Shown piece by piece: positions 1 through 6,697 of a DNA stretch of 7,575 bases. Below the pieces are notes generated by a model. The model saw only the letters and a list, made by a program, of their open reading frames with translations. It was not told the DNA's origin and did not search any database. The position numbers and the translations under genes were made by a program. Position 1 is the first letter of the stretch. Every line of letters begins with the position of its first letter. The DNA is from Chloroflexota bacterium (GTDB lineage: Bacteria; Chloroflexota; Dehalococcoidia; Dehalococcoidales; UBA2162), in contig JACPSA010000148.1 of assembly GCA_016193545.1 (NCBI GenBank), forward strand, positions 1-7,575, given 5' to 3'.

Positions 1-167
1 AATGGATTCAATAAGAAGTGCAGGTAATTCAACCAGCCGGTCCACTGCAGAAGGGTTACCAGTAAAGAAATGGGAATAAAAATCTTGTTTATCCAGATGA
101 AGCTGTTCCAGCCTCTTTTAATGCCTGCCCGGAATATTCTTTTCAGTTGAGTTGGCTGATTTGACAT
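1..167 (-). CDS. Partial membrane protein, probably nucleoside-recognition (Gate) domain family; N-terminal 55 residues
   Basis: An open frame starts at ATG (complement of 165-167) and stays open to the left edge, giving 55 residues that begin MSNQPTQLKRIFRAGIKRGW. A basic stretch (residues 9-19) is followed by a hydrophobic run, roughly residues 23-52, containing FIPISLLVTLLQWTGWLNYL, which looks like a first membrane segment. The pattern of a basic helix, then a W/I-rich segment with a proline in 'IPISLLVTLLQWTGWL', resembles the N-terminus of nucleoside-recognition/Gate-domain membrane proteins (the SpmA/SpmB and FeoB gate family). That assignment is from memory of the family and is tentative. 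The gene starts 18 nt after the trxB stop on the same strand, so it is probably the last visible gene of the operon. No clear Shine-Dalgarno precedes the ATG. The coding call is firmer than the family call. Confidence 0.6.
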   Translation of the reverse strand, partial: MSNQPTQLKRIFRAGIKRGWNSFIWINKIFIPISLLVTLLQWTGWLNYLHFLLNP

Positions 168-185
168 CTTAAAATTGGTTGCTGT

Positions 186-1043
186 CTATCCTTCGGTGAG
201 GAATCTTTCGGCATAAATGGCGGCGGTTGCCCCATCGCCGGCGGCGGTTATTGCCTGCCGTCCGGAGTTATGGCGTATATCGCCGGCCGCCAGAATGCCG
301 GGGAGCGCTGTCTCCATGTTCTCGTTGGTGATGATGTGGCCGAAGGTGTCCAGTGACAGGATATCTTTCAGGTAAGCCGTATCCGGCATAAAGCCGATGG
401 CGACAAAAATGCCGGCCACCTCCAGAGTCGATTTCTGACCGCTTATCACCTGGTTGATACCGAGTCTCTTCACGAAATCCTGGCCTTCTATGGCAGCCAC
501 GGCGCTGTCCCACAGGAAGGTTATTTTGGGCTCGGCGAAGGCTCTCGCCTGCAGGATGCGGGTGGCGCGGAGTTCGTGGCGACGGTGTATTACGGTAACC
601 CTGGAGGCGAACTTGGCTAGATGCAGTGCCTCGGTAATGGCGGCGTTACCGCCGCCGACGACGGCGACCGGTTGCTCTTTAAAGAAGGCAGCATCGCAGG
701 TGGCGCAGTAAGATACCCCTTTGCCGGTGAACTTCTCTTCTCCGGGTACACCCAGTTTTTGCCGTTCCGACCCTCCGGCAATAATTATTGTCCTAGCGCT
801 GAAGTTACCTTCAGTGGTGTTGACTATCTTCTGACCTTTTTTAAGGTCAAGACCGGTAGCCTGGGCCATAACCGTTTTCAATCCGTATTTGGTTGCCTGT
901 TCGTGCATCATCTGTCCCAGGTCATAGCCGCTGATGATAAGCAGGCTGTTGAGTCGGCCCCTTGAGGTGTAAAGTCCGGCGGTCAGTCCCGCTGGTCCGC
1001 CACCGATAATAATGACATCGTAGTTGGCGCTGTCAGTCACCAT
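186..1043 (-). CDS. trxB: Thioredoxin reductase (NADPH, FAD), with an apparent in-frame deletion in the FAD domain
   Basis: This is a flavoprotein disulfide reductase that passes electrons from NADPH through FAD to thioredoxin. Visible motifs are the FAD dinucleotide fold IIIGGGPAGLTAG (residues 11-23), the redox centre YCATCD (Cys113 and Cys116), the NADPH fold VVGGGNAAITEA (128-139) with the phosphate-binding HRRHELRA (153-160), and the C-terminal FAD signature AAGD (252-255) with RQAITAAGDGATAA (262-275). At 285 aa it is shorter than the usual 305-320. The loss is local: residues 34-46, LLIISGYDLGQMM, join the end of strand 2 directly to the ISGxxL helix. The family's GGQ and ENxPGF segment, about 24 residues that contact FAD, is missing. 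The NADPH motif is also unusual, with GGGNAA where GGGDSA is common. The GGAGG ribosome site lies only 3 nt before the ATG. The gene starts 33 nt after trxA, an expected partner. It may be inactive, a divergent enzyme, or the product of a deletion or assembly error. Confidence 0.93.
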   Translation of the reverse strand: MVTDSANYDVIIIGGGPAGLTAGLYTSRGRLNSLLIISGYDLGQMMHEQATKYGLKTVMAQATGLDLKKGQKIVNTTEGNFSARTIIIAGGSERQKLGVPGEEKFTGKGVSYCATCDAAFFKEQPVAVVGGGNAAITEALHLAKFASRVTVIHRRHELRATRILQARAFAEPKITFLWDSAVAAIEGQDFVKRLGINQVISGQKSTLEVAGIFVAIGFMPDTAYLKDILSLDTFGHIITNENMETALPGILAAGDIRHNSGRQAITAAGDGATAAIYAERFLTEG

Positions 1044-1076
1044 TAGCCTCCAATCTCTATATCGAGAGTGTTCGTC

Positions 1077-1403
1077 TCATTCCAGAACGGCATTCAAATT
1101 TCGCTTTAGCTCGGCCTTGGGTCTGACGCCGACGATATGTGACACAGGCTCGCCGTTCTTGAAAATAAGCAGGGTGGGGATACTCATTATGCCGTACCGG
1201 CTGGCCGTCTTCGGGTTCTGGTCGACATCCACTTTGACAAAGCTGATGCGGCCGCTAAACTCTTCCGCCAGTTCGTCGATTATCGGGGCAACCATCAGGC
1301 AGGGCTTACACCAGGTTGCCCATAAGTCTACCAGCACCGGCTTATCCGCCTTCAATACCTTTTGGTCAAAGTCTGTGTCATTCACTGGGACTGGTTTGCT
1401 CAT
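1077..1403 (-). CDS. trxA: Thioredoxin with WCKPC active site
   Basis: A 108-aa cytosolic thioredoxin of normal family length that reduces protein disulfides and is recycled by thioredoxin reductase, whose gene follows 33 nt downstream. The active site is DLWATWCKPC (Cys32, Cys35), with Lys33 replacing the usual Gly of WCGPC. The cis-proline loop SIPT is at residues 74-77 (Pro76), followed by the FKNG turn (81-84), and the helix after the active site (VAPIIDELAEEF) is typical. The start is placed at the ATG complementary to 1401-1403 because AAGGAGGG lies 5 nt upstream. A longer frame from 1442 would add 13 residues that are not thioredoxin-like and lie inside plsX. With this start the gene overlaps the plsX end by 26 nt. 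Lys in the CxxC dipeptide may shift the redox potential or partner choice; that is inference. Confidence 0.95.
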   Translation of the reverse strand: MSKPVPVNDTDFDQKVLKADKPVLVDLWATWCKPCLMVAPIIDELAEEFSGRISFVKVDVDQNPKTASRYGIMSIPTLLIFKNGEPVSHIVGVRPKAELKRNLNAVLE

Positions 1404-2388
1404 AAGTACCCTCCTTAATTTTGTGAGTGATGCTGCGGTCAACAGTGCGTTTGGCTAAACCGATAGCGTTCTTAATGGTCGTGGCTTGACTGCGTCCGTG
1501 AGCGATGATGATATTGCCATTCACCCCTAGCAGGCAGGCCCCACCGTATTCCCGGTAGTCCATTCTTTTGGCCAGGGAGCTCAGTCCGGCGTCGAGGAGT
1601 AAATCGTGTCCCTGCAGGTGGTATGCCCGGGAGAGCAGTCGCCCGACATGCCGTAGCTTGAGGAAAGTGTCGCCCATGCCTTCGAGGGTCTTGAGCACTA
1701 CATTGCCGGTAAAGCCATCGGTGACAATAACATCAACCGCTCCGTTGGTGATATCATGGCCTTCTATGTTACCGATAAAGTTTAGGTTGGTCTTCTTCAG
1801 GAGTTGATGACTTGCCTTGACCAGGTGGTTACCCTTGTTTTCCTCCTCACCGTTGCTGAGCAAACCAACACGCGGGGAATCAATGCCGAAAAGCTCTCTG
1901 GCGTAGATGGTGCCGAGCTGGGCAAACTGGACCAGGTGGCCGGGACGGCAATCAGCGTTGGCTCCGGCATCGAGTAGAAGCACCGGGCCGGTGGTGTTCA
2001 TGTTGATAATGCTGCCGATGGCAGGGCGCTCGATACCTTCGACCTTACCTAAACTGACCAGGGCCGAGTAGAATACTGCGCCGGAATGACCGGCCGAGAC
2101 GAAGGCTGAAGCAACGCCGTCTCTGACCAGGTTGGTGCCGACAACTATCGAGGAGTCCGGCTTGCTCTGTATCGCCTCAACTGGCGACTCGTGAAAGTCG
2201 ATGTTTTCACTGGCATTAACGATACTCATGCCCAGTTTTGCCAGGTGACGGCCGGCTTGCACATAGAGCACGTCTCTCTTCCCCACCAGGATAATTTCTG
2301 TATTAAACTCCTGGGCGGCTTTGATAGCTCCCTTGACTATCTCGTAAGGAGCGTACTCTCCACCCATGGCATCAACGGCAATGGTCAT
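1378..2388 (-). CDS. plsX: Phosphate acyltransferase PlsX
   Basis: PlsX converts acyl-ACP and phosphate to acyl-phosphate, the donor that PlsY uses to acylate glycerol-3-phosphate at the start of phospholipid synthesis; it is a peripheral membrane enzyme. The 336-aa length is normal. Family motifs run end to end: MTIAVDAMGGEYAP at the N-terminus (Glu11 where Asp is usual), SAGHSGAV, GIERPAIGSII, LLDAGANADCRPGHL, VGLLSNGEEENKGN, FIGNIEGHDI, VTDGFTGNVVLKTLEG, and YGGACLLGVNGNIIIAHG near the C-terminus. The start is the ATG complementary to 2386-2388, which has AGGAGG 4 nt upstream; a longer frame from 2418 adds ten residues unlike the family. The ATG overlaps the upstream activator stop as ATGA, and the 3' end overlaps trxA. 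The usual partners (rpmF, fab genes, acpP) are not here, so this is an uncommon setting for plsX. Confidence 0.97.
   Translation of the reverse strand: MTIAVDAMGGEYAPYEIVKGAIKAAQEFNTEIILVGKRDVLYVQAGRHLAKLGMSIVNASENIDFHESPVEAIQSKPDSSIVVGTNLVRDGVASAFVSAGHSGAVFYSALVSLGKVEGIERPAIGSIINMNTTGPVLLLDAGANADCRPGHLVQFAQLGTIYARELFGIDSPRVGLLSNGEEENKGNHLVKASHQLLKKTNLNFIGNIEGHDITNGAVDVIVTDGFTGNVVLKTLEGMGDTFLKLRHVGRLLSRAYHLQGHDLLLDAGLSSLAKRMDYREYGGACLLGVNGNIIIAHGRSQATTIKNAIGLAKRTVDRSITHKIKEGTYEQTSPSE
1409..1416 (-). promoter_or_regulatory. trxA: Shine-Dalgarno that sets the trxA start
   Basis: AAGGAGGG on the minus strand lies 5 nt before the ATG complementary to 1401-1403. It is the strongest ribosome site in the operon and decides in favour of a 108-aa thioredoxin over a longer frame starting at 1442. 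It lies inside the 3' part of plsX. Confidence 0.85.
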
Positions 2389-3362
2389 TTGGCCTCCTCG
2401 GACGGGGCTCTCTCCCACAGGTCACAACGGCCTCCCCACCGGGCTAGAACCTGGCTATCTGTCTGCAGTTGCGCAATCTCACAGAGGTTAGGACAGGCTT
2501 TGCACTCAAACGATGAGGTGTTATATTTAATTTGGCTGACATCGAGTCCCTTGAACTGGCTTCTTCTATTATTATAACCGGTCATTTCTTCATGTGCCAG
2601 TAGGGCGGCGCCGATTGCCCCCATAATCTCGTGGTGTGGTGGGACGATGACTTCAGTAGCCAGCTCTTCCTGGAAGGCTCTGACTATTGCCTGATTAAAG
2701 GCAACTCCACCCTGAAATACTATCGGGGGTTTAATTTCCTTACCCAGGCCGACATTATTCAGGTAGTTGCGTACCAGTGCCTGGCACAGCCCGTAGATAA
2801 TATCCTCAATCCGGTGCCCCATCTGCTGCTTGTGAATCATGTCCGATTCAGCGAAAACGGTGCACCGTCCGGCGATACGTACCGGTGTCTGGTGGTTCAT
2901 GGCTCGCCGGCTGAACTCCTCGATGCTCATATTGAGGCGTAGCGCCTGGTGGTCGAGGAAGCTGCCCGTGCCAGCGGCGCAGACGGTGTTCATGCCGAAG
3001 TCGGTTACTATCTCATCCCGGATAATAATAATCTTACTATCCTGTCCGCCAATCTCGATGATGGTCTGCACCTGTGGGAAATAAAACAGGGCCGCCGTAG
3101 CATGGCTGGTGATTTCATTTTTAACTAAATCGGCACCGACGACGACTCCGGCCAGGTAGCGGGCGCTGCCGGTGGTAGCCACACCACTAATCTCGGCATC
3201 CGGCGGCAGGTGCTCTTTGATTTGCACCAGTCCCTGCTGCACCATGGCGGTGGGTTTACCGCTGGTCAGCAGGTAGGTGTGTGCGATGAGTTTATTATTT
3301 TCATCCAGCACCGCCAGCTTGGTGGTGACCGAACCAACATCGATACCCAGATAGGCTTTCAT
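2385..3362 (-). CDS. 2-hydroxyacyl-CoA dehydratase activator-like ATPase (BcrAD/BadFG family) with a C-terminal cysteine extension
   Basis: A 325-aa ASKHA-fold ATPase resembling HgdC and the BcrA/BcrD subunits. Family members are homodimers bridging one [4Fe-4S] cluster that use ATP hydrolysis to inject a low-potential electron into a dehydratase or reductase partner. Visible motifs are the phosphate-1 loop GIDVGSVTTKLAV (6-18), TTGSARYLAG (63-72), IIEIGGQDSKI (101-111), the first cluster cysteine in MNTVCAAGTGSFLD (Cys128), the second in GRCTVFAESD (Cys167), FQGGVAFN, and the late adenosine motif GAIGAALLA. These match HgdC, whose two cluster ligands sit in the same motifs. HgdC is about 260 aa; here some 55 extra residues carry Cys287, Cys290, Cys294 and Cys313 (ECKACPNLCE, GGRCD), a possible extra metal site. 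AGGAGG lies 6 nt before the ATG. Both ends overlap neighbours by ATGA. The physiological partner is most likely the two upstream HgdB-like genes. Confidence 0.92.
   Translation of the reverse strand: MKAYLGIDVGSVTTKLAVLDENNKLIAHTYLLTSGKPTAMVQQGLVQIKEHLPPDAEISGVATTGSARYLAGVVVGADLVKNEITSHATAALFYFPQVQTIIEIGGQDSKIIIIRDEIVTDFGMNTVCAAGTGSFLDHQALRLNMSIEEFSRRAMNHQTPVRIAGRCTVFAESDMIHKQQMGHRIEDIIYGLCQALVRNYLNNVGLGKEIKPPIVFQGGVAFNQAIVRAFQEELATEVIVPPHHEIMGAIGAALLAHEEMTGYNNRRSQFKGLDVSQIKYNTSSFECKACPNLCEIAQLQTDSQVLARWGGRCDLWERAPSEEAK
2393..2398 (-). promoter_or_regulatory. plsX: Shine-Dalgarno that sets the plsX start
   Basis: AGGAGG on the minus strand lies 4 nt before the ATG complementary to 2386-2388, within the last codons of the activator gene. 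It supports the 336-aa PlsX starting MTIAVDAMGG rather than the ten-residue-longer frame from 2418. Confidence 0.8.
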
Positions 3363-4477
3363 GTGTATCCTCCTCTGACGGTTACTCGTGGCTGCTTATT
3401 CGTGCCTGCCCGCCGCTTGCGCTGTAGCAGGTCGACGAATGCCTCCAGCCTGGTCAGCATACCCGTCTTGGTCGTTTGCTCATCGCAGATTAAGGTCAGT
3501 ATCGGAATGCTTTCTCTGGTTGACGGCATGATATTCTGGGCGACTACTTCCGGCATGCAGGTGAAGGGGGCAAGATGGATGATGCCATCGTACTCTTTGG
3601 CATGCAGCACTTTCTCTCCGACGGACTCCCAGCCTTCGCCGCCGATATCCCGTTTGAGGTAGGGTAGAGCCGCCCGGTGTATTCTGTCTTTCTCATTTAT
3701 TCCCAGAGAATTAAGGAACAGGCTGAATTTAGTCCATGAGGAAGTGAAGGTCGTTCGCCTGACCTCGACCCCCAGCTTGCCCAGTTCACTTTCCACATCC
3801 AGGTTAGAGAACGGCTCCAGCAGTACATAGAACTCGCCGATAATGCCTACTAGCAGCGGTTGAGCTTGAGGGTCTTTAGGTATCCGGTCAAGCCGGTCAA
3901 GGTAATCGGCCTGGGCCTTTTTCAGGGTATTGTAATCATCCGCTTTATCGATAGCGTCGACGGCCTGGGCAAATAGCTGGTTGGCGGTGCCCTTAACCAG
4001 TTCTACGGCGCGTACCTTTTGCACGATACGCTCTATCCTGTCCAGGGCATTTAGTTTAGTCAGGCCAAAGCGGAAGGTGGATATAATCCTGGGCCAGGAA
4101 GCGTTGTTGGCCAGGTACTTAATTGTTTTGAGCAAACCGAGGAGCTTGTGTTCCGAAATACCTATCCTGACTACCCGGACGTTAGCATAGCCTATTTCGT
4201 GGAGGATTTGCTCCTGTGTCTGGGCGTAGTAGCCCAGGCGGCAGATGCCATTGCCGACAGGCATAATCAGTGCGTCTGCCCCCATCTCAGCGGCTTCAAT
4301 CAGATTGCCCAGAGCCAGTTTAAAGGGGATACAAAGACCCTCCGGGGAGTATTTAGTGCCCAGCGATAGAGTACGCTGGTTGCTGATTGGCGGTATGACA
4401 AAGTCGATATCCAGCCTCTGGAAAAGGGCTTTAAAGGGTATATATAGATTCCCCATGTGGGGCATACTTACTCGCAT
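3359..4477 (-). CDS. 2-hydroxyglutaryl-CoA dehydratase D-component-like protein (HgdB superfamily)
   Basis: A 372-aa protein of the family that includes HgdA/HgdB, BcrB/BcrC and double-cubane proteins, which hold iron-sulfur clusters reduced by an ATP-driven activator. The N-terminus SMPHMGNLYIPFK (4-16) and the segment SPEGLCIPFKLALGN (44-58), GNGICRLGYYAQ (75-86) and APFTCMPE near residue 307 are the conserved blocks. Cys49, Cys79 and Cys307 are plausible cluster ligands, since three cysteines per subunit is the superfamily habit. The C-terminal DEQTTKTGMLTRLEAF block (about 332-347) is shared with the upstream gene. The substrate is unknown; no standard two-subunit dehydratase pair is visible, and the protein resembles the C-terminal part of large fused activase proteins. 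The start overlaps the previous gene by 10 nt, with AGGCGG 4 nt upstream of the ATG as a likely ribosome site. The stop overlaps the activator start as ATGA. Confidence 0.85.
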   Translation of the reverse strand: MRVSMPHMGNLYIPFKALFQRLDIDFVIPPISNQRTLSLGTKYSPEGLCIPFKLALGNLIEAAEMGADALIMPVGNGICRLGYYAQTQEQILHEIGYANVRVVRIGISEHKLLGLLKTIKYLANNASWPRIISTFRFGLTKLNALDRIERIVQKVRAVELVKGTANQLFAQAVDAIDKADDYNTLKKAQADYLDRLDRIPKDPQAQPLLVGIIGEFYVLLEPFSNLDVESELGKLGVEVRRTTFTSSWTKFSLFLNSLGINEKDRIHRAALPYLKRDIGGEGWESVGEKVLHAKEYDGIIHLAPFTCMPEVVAQNIMPSTRESIPILTLICDEQTTKTGMLTRLEAFVDLLQRKRRAGTNKQPRVTVRGGYT

Positions 4478-5466
4478 CTTTCCGCCTGTCTCTTTTTCTT
4501 GCGGTGTATCATTTCGAGGAAGGCTTCCAAACGGGTAACGATACCGGCTTCAGCGGTATGCTCCTCCAGAGTGAGACTCATAAAAGGCGTAGTTCTCTGT
4601 CTGGACGCCTGCCGGCGTACCGTGTCCATGATTAGCGAATCGGGACCGCAGCCGAAAGCCATTAAGCCGATAATACCATCAGCGCCGCTCTGTAAGTAGT
4701 GTCCGCCGGCGCCGACCACTTCTTCTTCGTATGACCAGTAGGCTTTGCCGGCTAGTCTGGCTACTGCCGATTCCAGTTCCCCGGCGGTGAGCATCTCCGG
4801 GGTTAATACTTTGCTGTTAGCCTGTTCCAGCCGGTGGATAATACGGTGATTGATATACTCATCGTAGAGCAGGTAGGGGTGCCCGATGAGCGCAATAGTA
4901 GCCTGGGCTGATTCCGTGTGGTTAGAATGTTCCGTTTCCGGTGTGCCGGCCATCCTGGCTATGGTCTCGGGTGGTGTTAGTCCCTGGCTGGCCATCAGTT
5001 TCCGGTAATTCAGGTAGGCTTGCCAGGCTGCCAGGCTGGCTTGCCTGACCTTAGACGGGTTCCAGGTAAAGTGCCGTCCCAGACGGTAAATGGCCCGGTA
5101 CAGATTACCCTTCCCCTGGTTATTATCGATGTCTATTTCCAGAAGGGGGGGAGATTCGGGGATAACGGCCCGGGTCATATCCGGTAAGCCCAGGAACTTG
5201 GAACAGCTGTAGTTGTTTTTGCCCATACTGCGGATGGCCGGAATAAAAATCCGGTCGCACTTTTTGGTCAGGAACAGGACATGTCCCAGGAAAGCCTTTA
5301 CCGGCAGGCAAGTATCAGCGACCACCCGGGCGGCGCCTTCGGCCAGTATTGCCGGGGTGGTTGGTGGTGAAACGACCACTTCCGCCCCCAGTTCCTGAAA
5401 GAAGGTCTGCCACATCGGGTAGTAGTGGTAGTAGAGTAGGGCTCTGGGAATGCCTATCTTTGTCAT
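4468..5466 (-). CDS. DUF2229-type acyl-CoA dehydratase activase-related protein
   Basis: A 332-aa soluble protein beginning KIGIPRALLYYHYYPMW (3-19) then FFQELGAEVVVSPPT (22-36), the hallmark N-terminus of the DUF2229 domain found in large activase-related proteins. Further conserved blocks are DTCLPVKAFLGH (51-62, Cys53), CDRIFIPAI (70-78), a Cys88 region, IGHPYLLYDEYIN in the middle, and MAFGCGPDS (Cys273). Cys53, Cys88 and Cys273 are candidates for an iron-sulfur site. The C-terminal EEHTAEAGIVTRLEAF block matches the next gene's tail, so the two look like ancient paralogues or two halves of one fold. The biochemical role is not established for this family; an ATP-activated redox partner is the reasonable inference. 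The start overlaps the M20 stop as ATGA and no good Shine-Dalgarno is seen, so its translation probably depends on coupling to the upstream gene. Confidence 0.85.
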   Translation of the reverse strand: MTKIGIPRALLYYHYYPMWQTFFQELGAEVVVSPPTTPAILAEGAARVVADTCLPVKAFLGHVLFLTKKCDRIFIPAIRSMGKNNYSCSKFLGLPDMTRAVIPESPPLLEIDIDNNQGKGNLYRAIYRLGRHFTWNPSKVRQASLAAWQAYLNYRKLMASQGLTPPETIARMAGTPETEHSNHTESAQATIALIGHPYLLYDEYINHRIIHRLEQANSKVLTPEMLTAGELESAVARLAGKAYWSYEEEVVGAGGHYLQSGADGIIGLMAFGCGPDSLIMDTVRRQASRQRTTPFMSLTLEEHTAEAGIVTRLEAFLEMIHRKKKRQAERCE

Positions 5467-6635
5467 TTGGCTTGCTTAAATTTTCCTTTGATATCAGTTA
5501 TTACCTCGGGACTAGCTAATAAATCAACCACCGTCATTGCCATAGACTTGGTTGCGTCAAGCATTCCTCTGATGCCGTCTTCGGAAGCGGCTGCCTCAGC
5601 AAACTGAGGGGAATGACCGGCTATTTCTTTACTGGCGATGGCGAACCTGGGGTGGATGCTGGGTACTAATTGACTGACGTTACCCATGTCGGTACTGCCG
5701 AACCCGTCACTTGGGGCGTAAACCCGAACCTTGCGCCCGAGCGATTCCATGTTCCGTTTGAATAAGTGAGCCAGGGGTAGATTGTTGTGCATCGGAGCGT
5801 AGCGTCCTTCCGACCAGTGGTATTCGAGTCGGGCGCCGCTGGCGGTGGCGGCTCCGATAAAGCAGTTCAGGACCTTCAGCTTCAGTTCATCGAGATAGGC
5901 ATCATCCGTAGCCCGCACTTTGAAGATGCCGCTGCAGTAAGCCGGCACGGCGTTAACCGCCTGTCCACCATCGTCGATGATGCCGTGGATGCGGGCGGTG
6001 CTCCTGATGTGCTGGCGCAGTGAATTGACGGCAGCAAAGGAGAGTGTCATGGCTTCCAGAGCATTGATGCCTGCCTCTGGTCTGGCCGCGGCGTGGGCTG
6101 CCTTGCCGTGAAATTTGACTTCTACAGTCTGGTTGGCCAGGGCACGGGTGGTAGCGATATTATCGGTACCCGGGTGTACCATCATGGCAATGTCCAAATT
6201 ATTGAAGGCTCCCCGGTCAGCCATTATTGATTTGCCTCCGTATATCTCCTCAGCCGGTGTGCCGATAACCAGAATGTTGCCGCCAAATTGGTCGACGGCT
6301 CGTTTAGCCGCTACTCCGGCGCCGACAGCGCAGGTGGCGATTAGATTATGGCCGCAGGCATGACCCAGCCCAGGGAGGGCGTCATACTCAGCCAGAATAG
6401 CAATAGTTGGCCTCCCTTTGCCGTAACTTGCCCGGAAAGCGGTTGGCAGCCGGCAGATACCCCGCTGGATAGAGAATCCGTTTTCCTCCAGGTAGTGGGT
6501 TAGCCATCCGGCTGCCTGGACTTCGTGGAAACCCAGTTCAGGGTTGGCATGGATTTTCAGGGAGAGCTCACTGAGCTGCTGGCAGCGAGCGTCTATTTGC
6601 CCGCTGACCAAAGACTTTATTTCTTTAATTTCCAT
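5463..6635 (-). CDS. M20-family amidohydrolase (M20D/AbgB-like metallopeptidase)
   Basis: A 390-aa zinc-dependent amidase or aminoacylase-type enzyme, first gene of the operon. Motifs in order: HANPELGFHE (29-38), ILAEYDALPGLGHACGHN (80-97) carrying the metal-binding cysteine/histidine cluster (Cys94, His96), GTPAEE (125-130) with the paired glutamates Glu129 and Glu130, MMVHPG (His154), the lid/dimerisation-domain segment HGKAAHAAARPE (176-187, His181), and the C-terminal ligand AGHSPQF (His341). All expected metal and catalytic positions of the M20D group (AbgB, hippurate hydrolase, PM20D2-like) appear present. The length is typical and no signal peptide is seen, so it is cytosolic. The substrate cannot be read from sequence; relatives cleave N-acyl amino acids, p-aminobenzoyl-glutamate or dipeptides. 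Upstream there is only an AGAGAGAG-type ribosome site. The stop overlaps the DUF2229 gene, tying it to the redox genes. Confidence 0.93.
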   Translation of the reverse strand: MEIKEIKSLVSGQIDARCQQLSELSLKIHANPELGFHEVQAAGWLTHYLEENGFSIQRGICRLPTAFRASYGKGRPTIAILAEYDALPGLGHACGHNLIATCAVGAGVAAKRAVDQFGGNILVIGTPAEEIYGGKSIMADRGAFNNLDIAMMVHPGTDNIATTRALANQTVEVKFHGKAAHAAARPEAGINALEAMTLSFAAVNSLRQHIRSTARIHGIIDDGGQAVNAVPAYCSGIFKVRATDDAYLDELKLKVLNCFIGAATASGARLEYHWSEGRYAPMHNNLPLAHLFKRNMESLGRKVRVYAPSDGFGSTDMGNVSQLVPSIHPRFAIASKEIAGHSPQFAEAAASEDGIRGMLDATKSMAMTVVDLLASPEVITDIKGKFKQAK

Positions 6636-6697
6636 ACTCTCTCTTAAGGTGATGATTTTTTTCTGACAGTGGTTTAGATTCGGATAGAGCAGTCCCT

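Noticed and set aside
621..965. 114-aa plus-strand frame opposite trxB
   Set aside because: It is a shadow of trxB, whose motifs are unambiguous on the minus strand; no ribosome site or family match is seen.
1404..1442. Longer trxA start adding 13 residues
   Set aside because: The added residues are not thioredoxin-like, and a strong AAGGAGGG site sits 5 nt before the internal ATG at 1403.
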